Positions 1-9,063 are shown, numbered from the stretch's first letter. The stretch: DNA of 45,351 nt from an uncultured Lentisphaerota bacterium (GCA_900320095.1 ONQZ01000017.1:1-45351), one strand, 5' to 3'. Numbers and translations: made by a program. Notes: generated by a model not told the origin, from the letters alone.

Positions 1-3000
1 TCGTTCGTGCCGTTCATCCAGTAGCCGAGCTGGTAGTCGCCGCCGGTGTACTGGAACAGCACGTCGCTGATGCCGTTGCCGTCCACGTCGCCCTTCGCGA
101 CGCGGGTCGGGGTCGGAGCCGGGATCGGAGTGACGGTGCCGCCGCTGACCACGAAATCCAGCCCGGACACGACGGAAGAGACATTTCCGGCGTAGTCGTA
201 CGTCTGAACGGTCCAGTGCCAGGTGCCGTCCGTGATGTCCCTGATGGCGTAGTTCACGGCCGGGGTGGCGACGCTGACCGCCTCACTGCCGTCCTTCCAG
301 TAGAGCAGGTTGAAGCCTGCGACGCCCGAGAAGTCGTCGGTGGCGTCTTCCCAGCTCAGGATCACGTCGGCGTCGTCGGCTGTGACGGCAAAATCGGACG
401 CCGTGGTCGGGGCGACCTTGTCGATGTTGCTGACGGTACAGCTCACCACATCGGAGACGGTGCCTTCGGCATCCGTGCCACGGAAGTAGTACTTGCCGTT
501 GGACGTGGCCGTGTAAGAGCCTTCGAAGGCAGTCCATGTCGTGCCGTCGAGACTGTATTCCTTCAGGGTGACGGCCTCTCCGTAGGAAGCGGTCAGGATG
601 ACGTCCTGACAGGTGAACGTTTCATTGCCGGCGGTCACGGTCGGCGCGGCGACCCACTTGGGCGCGGCGTAGTTGGATTCGACCTTGAGGACGAGGTCGA
701 AGTCGATGACTCCGTCGTCACGGTCGACCTGGATCGCGTCCAGCTTGAGGGTAAGGCCTTCGATCGTGTAGCCGGAGTAGCTGGAGGCGAACTTGTAAAC
801 GTAGGTCTCATCATCCTGCTTTGAGTAGTAGAAATAGCCTTCGAAGTATCCGTACTGTGTCCCGTTCGCATCGACCAGGTAGAATTGCTTGGTGTCGCTG
901 AAATAGGTGCTGTTCGCGAGGACGTACGTGCCCGCGCCCTGCTGCTGGTCAACCGTGATGGTGTATTTCGGCTTGTTGGAGGAAGTAAGCCCGTTGAAGC
1001 GCCAGTCGTTGCTGCGCGCGACGTAGAGCGCGGACTTGTCGGTGAGGTCGAAGTCGATGATCGCGCCGCTGTCGCAGGAGACGACGGTACTGGCGCTGTC
1101 GAAGCGCATCACGCCGGTGATCTTGCCGCCGGAGTTGACCATGAGCGTGCCGCCGTTGTTCACGGTCACGCCGTCGACGATCGCCCCGGAGTTCACGGTG
1201 GCGCTGCCGTAGTCGTACTGCACATACGAGGAACCGTTGTAGGCATAGGTGCCGCGGTAGGTGCCGGTGGCGACGGTGAGGTTCTCGAAAACGTCGCCGT
1301 TGTCCAGATACATGTAGGACCGGTCGAGCGTGACGTTTACGCCATGGAGTCCGCCGTTCGTATAGATCGGGCAATTGGTGACCCAGACGTCGACGATTTC
1401 CGTAACGCCCTCACCGAGGTTCAGGTCGCTGTTCATGCCATCGTTGATCCGGAATCCGGACAGCACGCTGCCGTCGAAGGAGAAGGGCTTGCTGTCGACC
1501 GCGGCGTTCTCGATGACGGTGGAGGAGTCGAGGAAGAGGTATACGAAGTCGTTGCTCTTGAGGCGCAGGCCGCTGACGGTCGCGCCGTACTGGATTTCCA
1601 TATGTCCGCCGTGACCCTCTGTGAAATAGCGGGTCATGTCGATGTTGGAGGTGATCGCGCCGGAGAGGAGAATGATGTCGGTGATGCTTATGCCGCCGTT
1701 GACGGCGTAGAAATCCCGCACGATGCCGCCGCTGTAGACCGTAAGCATGCCGTTCTCCAGGGTGTTGTCGATGGCGATCGTGTTCTTGTGGACGGTCACT
1801 TCACCGCGCAGGGCCATGCCGGAGAAGGTGTTCGAGGTGAACGAGTACTGGGTGTCGGGATCGTCGATATCCACGTAGACCGCGCCGCCGTTTTCCGTCA
1901 TCTCCAGCGCGGTCTGGCCGTAGTCGACCGAAACCATGCCGCCGTTGTTGACGAGGAGGTTTTCCAGCTTGCCTTCGTTCAGGTACAGCGTGGTGTTGTC
2001 GAGCTTGTTGTTGCCGAAATAGCCGTCCTTGATGTCGTAGGCGACCCCGCCGGAAATGCCGCTCACGACCGTCTGGCTGGTGATGTGCACGGTGAGCGGG
2101 GAATCCGCGTTCAGGTTGAGATTGGTCACGGTCGCGCCGGAATCGAGGTACACGTATGCGCCGCGAATGACGTCGACTTCGACGTATTGCAGCGGATCGT
2201 CCTCGCCGCCGCCCCACGGATTGATCAGCACGGTGTTCTTCACCGGGACGCCTGTCCCGGTCACGCCATCGACGACCGCGCCGCTTTCGATGCTCAGGGC
2301 CGTTCCGCTCAGGGTCAGGTCGTTGACGATCGCGCCGACGTAGACGGATGCGCTGCCCTGTATCTGGGTCAGGTTCGTCACGGTCGCGCCGCTCAGGAGT
2401 TCGAGGGCGATCTTCGTGGCCGTGGTGTTCTCGACCACGCCGATGTTCGTGTGGAACTCGTCGCCGTCGACCGTGGCGGAAATCAGGGTGCCGGGGGCGA
2501 TCTGGAACTTGAGGTAGTTGTTGTAGTAGTCGTTGCTGTCCGGCAGGTCCGCGACGATCCCGGTGGCCGTGCCGCCGACCAGGACTTCGAGCGAGCCGCA
2601 TTCGTAGGTTCTGTATCCGTATTCGTCGATCGTTTCGCTGCCGCTGACCTTGAATCCGTTCAAGATGCCGCCGCTGTATACCGTGAGGCCGCCGCCGGTC
2701 GCCGTGATGTCGACGGCGGTGGTGCCGGAGTGGACCGTGCCGGAATCGTAGTAGTTGGTGTAGGTTAGCCCGCTGAAGGTGTTCGAGGCGAACACGACCG
2801 GGAAGATTTTTGTTTTGTAGGAGCTTGTGTCGTAGTCATAAGTAGACGACGATCCGACGATGACCTGGCCGCCGTTTTCGATGACGTTCACGGCGCTGTC
2901 CGTTTCGGGGATCGCGCCGTACCATCTGAACCCGGCGCTGAGTGTGCCGCCTTTGTTCACCGTGATGGAGTCCACGATGCCGCCGGCCTGAGTCATGCTT

Positions 3001-3644
3001 CCGCCGCTTCCGATCACGGTGCTGCACGCCGTGCCCCCGGACAGGTGAACGTACGCGTTGCTGCCTTCGAGCACTGTATTGTACGCGCGGGCTCCGGCGG
3101 AAATCCCCATGTTCGCCCCGCCCTCGATCGTGACGCCGCTCGCAACCGCGCTTGCCCCGACATTGTCGATGCGTCCGCTGGTTCCGATCGTGGCGCCGTA
3201 GATCGTCCCGCCGCTGTTGTTCACGGAGCCGGAAGAGTTCACGATTGTGTCGAACGTGGTGCCGCCGTAGATGAAGACTTTACCGCCGGAGTTCACGACC
3301 GTGTCGTGCATTTCCGCGCCGCGGCTCATCATGAGCGTGCCGCCGGAGTTTATCGTAGTGTGGCCAGCGTTCGCGCTGGAGACCACCATGCTCATGATGT
3401 TGTAATTCCCGCTGTCGCCGCCCAGAACGGTGTTGTTGGCAGTACCGTTGATCGTGACATACATGCGGCCATCGCCGGTCAGCATGGTGTCTTCAGCGTG
3501 GCCGCCGCGGGTGACGGTCATCGTGCCGCCGGTGACCAGGGAATCGGTTGCCGTGCCGCCGGAAACGAGGATGGAATCGCTGTAGCCGCTGATGGTGAGG
3601 CCGGAACTGACCTCGCCGTCCGTAACAACATAATTTTGGCTCAT
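1..3644 (-). CDS. Giant AIDA-like repeat surface protein (3' end beyond window)
   Basis: Reads without interruption from ATG at 3644 (preceded by AAAGGAG) to the window edge, at least 1214 codons, and continues outside. The protein begins MSQNYVVTDGEVSSG and has no obvious signal peptide. Roughly residues 1-900 are short repeats of the type SGG-T-xx-T-V-xx-GG, the strand-loop-strand repeat of AIDA-type autotransporter passengers, which in other bacteria are targets of O-heptosylation. Next come Ig/fibronectin-like segments (a typical WTVQTYDYAGN stretch near residue 1150). Last is the start of an FG-GAP/VCBS-like unit with a calcium-loop motif DVDGNGISD and the sequence LGYWMNG. Probable cell-surface adhesin or decorated surface protein. 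No beta-barrel is visible in the part present. The C-terminus, and therefore the secretion route, is unknown. Confidence 0.85.
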   Translation of the reverse strand, partial: MSQNYVVTDGEVSSGLTISGYSDSILVSGGTATDSLVTGGTMTVTRGGHAEDTMLTGDGRMYVTINGTANNTVLGGDSGNYNIMSMVVSSANAGHTTINSGGTLMMSRGAEMHDTVVNSGGKVFIYGGTTFDTIVNSSGSVNNSGGTIYGATIGTSGRIDNVGASAVASGVTIEGGANMGISAGARAYNTVLEGSNAYVHLSGGTACSTVIGSGGSMTQAGGIVDSITVNKGGTLSAGFRWYGAIPETDSAVNVIENGGQVIVGSSSTYDYDTSSYKTKIFPVVFASNTFSGLTYTNYYDSGTVHSGTTAVDITATGGGLTVYSGGILNGFKVSGSETIDEYGYRTYECGSLEVLVGGTATGIVADLPDSNDYYNNYLKFQIAPGTLISATVDGDEFHTNIGVVENTTATKIALELLSGATVTNLTQIQGSASVYVGAIVNDLTLSGTALSIESGAVVDGVTGTGVPVKNTVLINPWGGGEDDPLQYVEVDVIRGAYVYLDSGATVTNLNLNADSPLTVHITSQTVVSGISGGVAYDIKDGYFGNNKLDNTTLYLNEGKLENLLVNNGGMVSVDYGQTALEMTENGGAVYVDIDDPDTQYSFTSNTFSGMALRGEVTVHKNTIAIDNTLENGMLTVYSGGIVRDFYAVNGGISITDIILLSGAITSNIDMTRYFTEGHGGHMEIQYGATVSGLRLKSNDFVYLFLDSSTVIENAAVDSKPFSFDGSVLSGFRINDGMNSDLNLGEGVTEIVDVWVTNCPIYTNGGLHGVNVTLDRSYMYLDNGDVFENLTVATGTYRGTYAYNGSSYVQYDYGSATVNSGAIVDGVTVNNGGTLMVNSGGKITGVMRFDSASTVVSCDSGAIIDFDLTDKSALYVARSNDWRFNGLTSSNKPKYTITVDQQQGAGTYVLANSTYFSDTKQFYLVDANGTQYGYFEGYFYYSKQDDETYVYKFASSYSGYTIEGLTLKLDAIQVDRDDGVIDFDLVLKVESNYAAPKWVAAPTVTAGNETFTCQDVILTASYGEAVTLKEYSLDGTTWTAFEGSYTATSNGKYYFRGTDAEGTVSDVVSCTVSNIDKVAPTTASDFAVTADDADVILSWEDATDDFSGVAGFNLLYWKDGSEAVSVATPAVNYAIRDITDGTWHWTVQTYDYAGNVSSVVSGLDFVVSGGTVTPIPAPTPTRVAKGDVDGNGISDVLFQYTGGDYQLGYWMNGTN

Positions 3645-3700
3645 TGTTTGGCTCCTTTAGAGTAAGGTGTTTGAGTCGCTGAAAAGTTGAAAACGCCTGT

Positions 3701-3729
3701 ACTATATCATTTGTTATTTTAAAATGCAA
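3701..3729 (-). promoter_or_regulatory. Promoter of the giant repeat protein gene
   Basis: On the minus strand, TTGCAT (3724-3729) and TATAGT (3701-3706) are separated by exactly 17 bp in an AT-rich tract, about 57 bp upstream of the ATG. This is a good housekeeping-type promoter for the repeat protein. Confidence 0.7.
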
Positions 3730-3842
3730 GCGGTTTTTCTGCTTTTTATTCATTTTTTTTCTAAAAATCAATATCTCTTCTTTTTTGGATATTTGAAAGA
3801 AAATATATCATTGATGCGTTTCAGCCTCAAAAAAAAAGGACG

Positions 3843-3876
3843 AAAAAGCCGCTCCCCCGGTGAAGAGAGAGCGGCG
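3843..3876 (-). terminator. Second copy of duplicated terminator hairpin
   Basis: On the minus strand, GCCGCT and AGCGGC pair around an internal CTTCACCGG-containing loop and are followed by TTTTT. It is nearly identical to the hairpin at 3897-3930. It lies downstream of fba, so it would be a back-up terminator. Confidence 0.65.
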
Positions 3877-3896
3877 GAAACCGGACCGTATGAATG

Positions 3897-3930
3897 AAAA
3901 AGCCGCTCCCCCGGTGAAGAGGAAGCGGCG
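3897..3930 (-). terminator. Terminator of fba
   Basis: On the minus strand, GCCGCT ... AGCGGC is followed by a T run, starting 25 bases after the fba stop codon. Good intrinsic terminator shape. A near-identical second copy follows 54 bp further on. Confidence 0.75.
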
Positions 3931-3954
3931 CGAATTGACGCGTGGATTGACGGA

Positions 3955-4929
3955 TCAATCGAAGGCGTGGTGGGCGGAACCGAGCACGTTGATGACTTTG
4001 TGCTTGTAGAGTTCCTTGAGCATATCGCGGGCGGGGCCGAGATACTTGCGGGGGTCGAATTCCGCGGGCTTTTCCATCAGGACCTTGCGGACGCCGGCGG
4101 TCATGGCGAGACGGCCGTCGGAGTCGATGTTGATCTTGCAGACGGCGGACTTGGAGGCTTCGCGGAGCTGGTCTTCGCCGATGCCGATGGCGTCCTTCAG
4201 CTGGCCGCCGTACTGGTTGATCATCTGGACGTATTCCTGCGGGACGGAGGAGGAGCCGTGGAGGACGATCGGGAATCCGGGGATGCGCTCTTCGATCTGC
4301 TTGAGGATGTCGAGGCGGATGCGGGGATCCGTGCCCGGTTTGAACTTGTAGGCGCCGTGGCTGGTGCCGATGGAGATGGCGAGGGAGTCGACGCCGGTGC
4401 CGTTCAGGAACGCCTGGACTTCTTCCGGACGCGTATAGGTGTGCTGTTCGGCCTTGACTTCGTCTTCGACGCCGGCGAGGACGCCGAGTTCGCCTTCGAC
4501 CGTCACGTCGAACTGGTGCGCGTATTCGACGACCTTCTTGGTCAGGGCGACGTTGTCGTCGAAGGACTTGGAGGAGCCGTCGATCATGACGGAGGAGAAA
4601 CCGAACTCGATGCAGCTCTGGCAGAGTTCGAAGGAATCGCCGTGGTCGAGGTGGAGGGCGATCGGGATCACCTTGCCGCCGCCGATCTCACGGGCGTATT
4701 CGACAGCGCCCTGCGCGAGGTAGCGGAGGAGGGTCTGGTTGGCGTAGTTGCGGGCGCCCTTGGAGACCTGAAGGATCACGGGGGATTCTTCCTCGGAGCA
4801 GGCGGCGATGATCGCCTGGAGCTGTTCCATGTTGTTGAAGTTGAACGCGGGGATCGCATAGTGGCCGGCCATCGCCTTTTTGAACATGTCGCGGGTGTTG
4901 ACCAGTCCGAGATCTTTGTAGTTGACCAT
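3955..4929 (-). CDS. fba: Class II fructose-bisphosphate aldolase
   Basis: Cleaves fructose-1,6-bisphosphate to DHAP and glyceraldehyde-3-phosphate (glycolysis/gluconeogenesis, cytoplasm, zinc dependent). At 324 residues it has the expected length. Family landmarks are all present: HLDHGDS at 93-99 (catalytic Asp95, zinc ligand His96), VMIDGS at 114-119, VEGELG at 144-149, GTSHGAY at 188-194 (zinc ligand His191), VLHGSSSVP at 222-230 (His224) and CKINIDSD at 264-271. ATG start, preceded by AGGAAAGG. Transcribed alone, with its own promoter and terminator. Related tagatose-bisphosphate aldolases share this fold, so substrate preference is inferred from the usual role. Confidence 0.93.
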   Translation of the reverse strand: MVNYKDLGLVNTRDMFKKAMAGHYAIPAFNFNNMEQLQAIIAACSEEESPVILQVSKGARNYANQTLLRYLAQGAVEYAREIGGGKVIPIALHLDHGDSFELCQSCIEFGFSSVMIDGSSKSFDDNVALTKKVVEYAHQFDVTVEGELGVLAGVEDEVKAEQHTYTRPEEVQAFLNGTGVDSLAISIGTSHGAYKFKPGTDPRIRLDILKQIEERIPGFPIVLHGSSSVPQEYVQMINQYGGQLKDAIGIGEDQLREASKSAVCKINIDSDGRLAMTAGVRKVLMEKPAEFDPRKYLGPARDMLKELYKHKVINVLGSAHHAFD

Positions 4930-4976
4930 ACGGTTGTCCTTTCCTGGGATTTGGGTTGAAAGATGTGCATCATATC

Positions 4977-5005
4977 AATATAGCACCGCGCGGGAAAAAA
5001 AGCAA
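4977..5005 (-). promoter_or_regulatory. Promoter of fba
   Basis: On the minus strand, TTGCTT (5000-5005), 17 bp, TATATT (4977-4982). The spacer contains TTTCCCGCGCGG and the -10 lies in GCTATATTGATA. Both strings recur at other promoters in this window. Confidence 0.75.
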
Positions 5006-5118
5006 TCCTTTTTCGTGAAAAAAAACGTTTTGCGCCCGATTCTTTTTACCGGCGGGAAGAGAATCTCCGAAAAATGACCGTGCCGGCATCGGATCGCATA
5101 CCCGTCGTCGGAGGCAAT

Positions 5119-6048
5119 TCAGTCGTCCAGCGGCAGGCCCATCGCCTTCCGCGCCGTGCGGAAGTGCATCTTCGCGAATTTCCGCAGAAGCGGTTCGCCG
5201 CCGGAGAGGAAGAGCTGTTTCGCGGTCTTGTCGACCTGCGTCCCGGCGCCCTTCGGCAGCGGGCATCCGGCTTCCTCTTCGAGTTTCGCCAGACGCCGCA
5301 CGAATTCGGCGCGCGCGAGGATGGAGGCCGCGGCCACGGCGACGTCGCGTTCGCCGCGCGGGAACTGTTCCAGCCGGACCGCTCGGCCGTTTTTGAGGAG
5401 GGCGTTTTCCACGAGGCGCCTGTCGCCGAACTGGTCGGAGATCACATGGCGGCATTCGGGCGCGAACTTGAGCATGTTTTCCAGGGCGCGGGCATGTCCC
5501 CAGGCGAGGAAGCGATTGAGGTTGCCGATATTCTCGTAGGTACGGTTGTACGCCTCGGGGCCGATGACCACGACGCCGAACTTGCCGTGAACGGCGGTCT
5601 TGACCTGCTCCGCGAGCGCGGCGATCTTCGTGTCGTCCTTGATCGCCTTGGAGTCCCGCACGCCCGCCTTCGCCAGCGCGTCGGCGGTCTCGCGGTCCGC
5701 CACGAACACGCACGCCACGACCAGCGGCCCGAAGAAATCGCCTTTGCCGCTCTCGTCGATGCCGGCATGCGGATCCCTGAACTCCAGCAGCGGCGGCGGT
5801 TCCGATTCGTCCTGCGTCAGCCCGATCAGCGGCTCCAGCACGAATTCGACGAAATCCTGCGTGCCGGCGCCCTGCACCACGAGCTTGCCGGACCGGTACG
5901 CCGCCACCTGCGTTTTTTCTCGCGCGGCTTTGAAGAGCATGTACGGGCCGGTGGAAAACTCCCACGCGGAGATCGTTTCAAGGTTGGCCCGAAGGGCGTT
6001 CATCTGGTCGGGGGTCAGGGTCGCGACGAAACAAGTCTTACCACTCAC
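5119..6048 (-). CDS. rnhC: Ribonuclease HIII
   Basis: Cleaves the RNA strand of RNA/DNA hybrids. 309 residues, normal for HIII. The N-terminal ~80 residues form the TBP-like extension that distinguishes HIII from HII. The catalytic domain starts with AGIDESGKGDFFGP (95-108: Asp98, Glu99) and continues with VRDSK (130-134), ISDQFG (203-208, Asp205) and AAASILAR (239-246). The start is GTG at 6048: the only nearby ATG, 7 bases upstream, runs into a stop after three codons, and AGGA lies about 10 bases upstream of the GTG. Divergent from the secreted-protein gene at 6254, with overlapping promoters. No convincing terminator was seen in the 189 bp before fba. Confidence 0.92.
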   Translation of the reverse strand: MSGKTCFVATLTPDQMNALRANLETISAWEFSTGPYMLFKAAREKTQVAAYRSGKLVVQGAGTQDFVEFVLEPLIGLTQDESEPPPLLEFRDPHAGIDESGKGDFFGPLVVACVFVADRETADALAKAGVRDSKAIKDDTKIAALAEQVKTAVHGKFGVVVIGPEAYNRTYENIGNLNRFLAWGHARALENMLKFAPECRHVISDQFGDRRLVENALLKNGRAVRLEQFPRGERDVAVAAASILARAEFVRRLAKLEEEAGCPLPKGAGTQVDKTAKQLFLSGGEPLLRKFAKMHFRTARKAMGLPLDD

Positions 6049-6130
6049 GGCAGCATCCTATTTTAGATAGAAAAAGGCAAACAAGGGCGGAAACCGGCAT
6101 TTTTTTTAAAAAAAACGCCAAAACTTTTCT

Positions 6131-6159
6131 ATTATAGCTTGAAAACTCGCAAGAATCAA
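6131..6159 (-). promoter_or_regulatory. Promoter of rnhC
   Basis: On the minus strand, TTGATT (6154-6159), 17 bp, TATAAT (6131-6136, perfect -10). It is interleaved with the plus-strand promoter at 6139-6167, so polymerase can occupy only one of the two at a time. Confidence 0.75.
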
Positions 6160-6167
6160 GTTAAAGT
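6139..6167 (+). promoter_or_regulatory. Promoter of the secreted protein gene at 6254
   Basis: TTGAAA (6139-6144), 17 bp, TAAAGT (6162-6167). It overlaps the divergent rnhC promoter almost completely. Confidence 0.65.
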
Positions 6168-6172
6168 ATGAA

Positions 6173-6209
6173 TGTTTCCCGTGTTTTTTCGGAAAATTGC
6201 CGGGAAACA
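6173..6209 (+). promoter_or_regulatory. Stem-loop in the 5' leader of the 6254 gene
   Basis: TGTTTCCCG (6173-6181) and CGGGAAACA (6201-6209) form a perfect 9-bp inverted repeat just after the predicted transcription start. The 19-nt loop contains TTTTTT. It could be an operator on DNA or a leader hairpin on RNA. Function unknown. Confidence 0.5.
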
Positions 6210-6253
6210 CACCCTCCTCACGATCCATGAACCGCATATAAGGAATAACGACG

Positions 6254-8197
6254 ATGAAGAACACTACATGGGTTTTTGGAAGCATGCTCGCCGCAGGCTG
6301 CATGCTGTTGTCCGTCCCCGTGGCCGCTCAGGGCAACTTCCCGCAGGGAATGCCGCAGGGCATGCCGGGCGGAATGGGCCGCGCGCCCGCCGGGTTCCCG
6401 CAGCAGGCGGGCGCTCCCGGATTCCCGCAGGCCGGCGCACCGGGCAAAGCCAATCCGGCAGCCGGAGCGAAGCCCGCGACCGGAACGAATTCCACAGCGA
6501 AGACCAATACCGCGAAGAACGACAAGGCCGCGCTCGAAGCCGCGAAATACCAGCTCTCCAACCACCGCACCGACCTCATCAAGACCACGATCGACGGCTA
6601 TGCCGCGTCCGAGGACCTCACCGATCCGGCCATCGTCCGCGCCATCAACGCGGACATTGAGAAGCACATGACGCTCATTCCGTCCGTGCCCCTCGAGAAT
6701 CCCGACCTGCAGGAACTGAACAAACGGGCAAAAGACATTGTCGATCAGGAATTCGGCGTTGACGACAAGAAGGCGCGCGAACTTCTGAACGCCGACGCCG
6801 TAAAGGAGATTCCCCTCTACAAGGTCGGCGACAAGGTCGTCGTGAACTACAACATGGGGCCGAAGCACTTCTCCGTCAAGGGCACGCTCTACCGCGTCGG
6901 CGACAAGGCCATCACGGTCGAGGACAAGATCATCAACCTCGTCGACCTCAACGACGAAACCCGCGCGAAGTTCGATCCGCAGAGAAACAAATACATGCGC
7001 ACCCAGTTCGTCGAAAAGCGTCTCCAGATGATCGCCCGCGAAAAGAACGACAAACTCAATTCCATCTACGACAAACTCAAAGGCGAGATTTTCAAGCGCA
7101 ACGAGACCGCGGGCTACATCTACGATCCGCAGACGGGCGAGTGGGCAAACGCGCAGATGGTCTCGAAGAACTACATCGACCGCCTCGTGAAGGAAAAGGC
7201 GAGACAGCCGAAGCCGAAAACGACCGCCCAGACAAACAAACCCGACGACGGTTTTGACGATTTCGATGACAACGGACAGAGCGCTCCCGCCGCGGACACC
7301 AATGCCGGAACGAAGCCCGACGCCGCGCAGACCGCCGCGGTCATCCCGGTCAACGATGCCATCAAGCTCGAAGACAATGCGGAATCCCAGGCGAAATACG
7401 AAGCCGTCATCGCCAAGGCGGAAAACCAGCAGAAGGACGCGAACGAGAACTACGCCGGCATCGACGCCGACTGCGGCTACAAGAAAGCCTGCTGGGGCTT
7501 CACCATCGCCGACACGCGCTATGCTCTCTGGCACGAGCCCGAATTCCCGCACATCGAGCCCGCCCTCGGACGCGACGTCATCAACTTCCCGCCCGAAGGA
7601 CTGGACGTCGGCATCGCGGGCGAGCCCAGCACGATCGACCTTGTGTACGTCTCCAACAGCCTCTCCAAGGTCGTCTACATGATGAAGGACTGCTCCAGAC
7701 AGGAGTTCATCCGCTTCAAAGACGCCCTCACCGAGCAGTACGGGCATGCGGCCGAGGACAAAGGCGGCAACTCCGCCGCGTTCACGAACATTTTCACCGG
7801 CAAGGCCCAGCCGCAGCAGATCGCCGACGCCGACGAGATCGAAGCGGCGCAGGCGGCCGTGAAAGATGCCGAAAAGGCGTTCAACAAGGCCGTGGCGGAG
7901 CTGAAGAACGCGAACGACGACAACCGTGAAGCGCTTCAGGAAGCCCGCGACAATGCCGCGACCGCGCTGAAGGAAGCCAACGCAAAGGCCGAGGAGTTTG
8001 AGAATGCCGTTTCCTCCGACAATCTCCCGTACGTCTACTCCCGCATCAAACTCGCGAAGGACGGCGACGGACAGACGATTCTCCCCTACACGTTCAACTG
8101 GAAGGGACAGAATGTCGTCGGCACGCTCATTTTCTATTACGACAAGGCGAAGGACAAAGTCACCAGCCTCGTTTTCGCCAAGGAATACAAGAAGTAA
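6254..8197 (+). CDS. Secreted protein with low-complexity N-terminus and C-terminal coiled coil; family not recognised
   Basis: 647 residues. A clear Sec signal peptide (MKNTTWVFGSMLAAGCMLL, with likely cleavage after VAA-Q near residue 25) is followed by about 50 residues rich in Gly, Pro, Met, Gln and Ala (QGMPQGMPGGMG type), then a charged mixed region. A second Ala/Pro/Asp-rich linker lies near 320-370. A long heptad-like Ala/Glu/Lys helix (about 535-590, AQAAVKDAEKAFNKAVAEL) precedes a compact C-terminal beta segment. Predicted periplasmic or surface-exposed. AAGGA lies upstream of the ATG. Monocistronic, between its own promoter and a strong terminator. I do not recognise the family. 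Confidence 0.85.
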   Translation: MKNTTWVFGSMLAAGCMLLSVPVAAQGNFPQGMPQGMPGGMGRAPAGFPQQAGAPGFPQAGAPGKANPAAGAKPATGTNSTAKTNTAKNDKAALEAAKYQLSNHRTDLIKTTIDGYAASEDLTDPAIVRAINADIEKHMTLIPSVPLENPDLQELNKRAKDIVDQEFGVDDKKARELLNADAVKEIPLYKVGDKVVVNYNMGPKHFSVKGTLYRVGDKAITVEDKIINLVDLNDETRAKFDPQRNKYMRTQFVEKRLQMIAREKNDKLNSIYDKLKGEIFKRNETAGYIYDPQTGEWANAQMVSKNYIDRLVKEKARQPKPKTTAQTNKPDDGFDDFDDNGQSAPAADTNAGTKPDAAQTAAVIPVNDAIKLEDNAESQAKYEAVIAKAENQQKDANENYAGIDADCGYKKACWGFTIADTRYALWHEPEFPHIEPALGRDVINFPPEGLDVGIAGEPSTIDLVYVSNSLSKVVYMMKDCSRQEFIRFKDALTEQYGHAAEDKGGNSAAFTNIFTGKAQPQQIADADEIEAAQAAVKDAEKAFNKAVAELKNANDDNREALQEARDNAATALKEANAKAEEFENAVSSDNLPYVYSRIKLAKDGDGQTILPYTFNWKGQNVVGTLIFYYDKAKDKVTSLVFAKEYKK

Positions 8198-8222
8198 TCC
8201 TCCGCGCATTCAGACGATCCCG

Positions 8223-8260
8223 ATCCGGACGGTCCGCAAAGGTCCGCCCGGATTTTTTTG
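8223..8260 (+). terminator. Intrinsic terminator after the 6254 gene
   Basis: ATCCGG-A-CGG-T-CC, a GCAAA loop, and the complementary GG-T-CCG-C-CCGGAT followed by TTTTTTT. A 13-bp stem with a central mismatch or two. Confidence 0.85.
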
Positions 8261-8397
8261 TCTTTTTTCCCGCAAAGACGGGACAAAACATGTCATTCGT
8301 AATCCTTTGATTTTTAACTGCATTACGCAAACATCGCGTCCGTTTTTTCCTGTTCGGCCCCTTTATTGAGAGACCAGCTCAAAAAAAAGGAGGGACC

Positions 8398-9024
8398 ATG
8401 GGCTTGCCCCAAAAGAACAAGAAAACAAAACAGCCTTCCCAGTTCGGACGCCTCCCGTTCCGGCTCCGTTACCGGATCGCATGCCTGCTTCTGGAAGGCG
8501 CGACAAATCAGGCGGTGCTCGCCAATCCCGAGGTCGCGGGAACGCTGAACGCGCTCGGATTGACCTTGACGGCGGCCGCCGTCACGCGTTTCAAGACCAC
8601 GCGCGAGTTCAAGACCATCGCCGAGGAACGGGAGAAGGTGCATCTGGCATACGAGGAGGTCCGGCTGTCCGCGGCGCTGCTCCGCGACTGCGAAGCGACG
8701 AGCGCCATCGCCGAGGAACTCAAGATCGACCTGCTGAAGCTCGTCCGCGAATGCACCGACGCCACGACCGACGATCCGAAGACGATCGAACGACTCGTCC
8801 GGTCCGCCGTCACGCTGTCCAAATCCGTTTCGGACGGTCAGAACACCGTTCTGCGAAAACGCGTCGCCGCGCTGTCCGAAGAGAACGTGCGTCTGCGCGA
8901 AGCGCTCGAACGCGCCCGGATGCAGTACAACGAACTGCTCGACCGCCGCCGGGACGAATGGTCCCGCGTGGACGGGGCCGAGGTCGCCGACCGGTTGTCC
9001 TCGATCCTCGGCATCAAACCGTAA
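8398..9024 (+). CDS. Phage Mu gp27-like / small-terminase-like protein (DUF3486-like)
   Basis: 208 residues. A basic, Lys/Gln-rich start is followed by a helical DNA-binding-like region (FRLRYRIACLLLEGATNQAV, then a predicted helix-turn-helix at about 40-70). A long charged helix with leucine spacing follows (about 150-190, LSEENVRLREALERARMQY). Position directly before a DUF935-type portal gene and the overall architecture resemble the DUF3486 protein (gp27) of Mu-like phages, which sits beside the large terminase. That large terminase is absent here. Very strong RBS, AAAAGGAGG, 6 nt before the ATG. Assignment rests mostly on context and fold pattern, so it is moderate. An unrelated regulatory coiled-coil protein cannot be excluded. 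Confidence 0.6.
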   Translation: MGLPQKNKKTKQPSQFGRLPFRLRYRIACLLLEGATNQAVLANPEVAGTLNALGLTLTAAAVTRFKTTREFKTIAEEREKVHLAYEEVRLSAALLRDCEATSAIAEELKIDLLKLVRECTDATTDDPKTIERLVRSAVTLSKSVSDGQNTVLRKRVAALSEENVRLREALERARMQYNELLDRRRDEWSRVDGAEVADRLSSILGIKP

Positions 9025-9063
9025 GCACTCCACATCAACCTCAAAACCATAAGGAACACGACA

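Noticed and set aside
885..2768. Plus-strand open frame of 627 residues opposite the giant repeat protein
   Set aside because: Antisense shadow: Val/Asp/Gly-rich low-complexity product with no RBS. The minus frame has a start, RBS, promoter and repeat structure.
8261..8397. Promoter for the phage trio
   Set aside because: TTGATT occurs at 8308-8313 but no acceptable -10 follows at 15-19 bp. A different sigma factor or read-through cannot be excluded.
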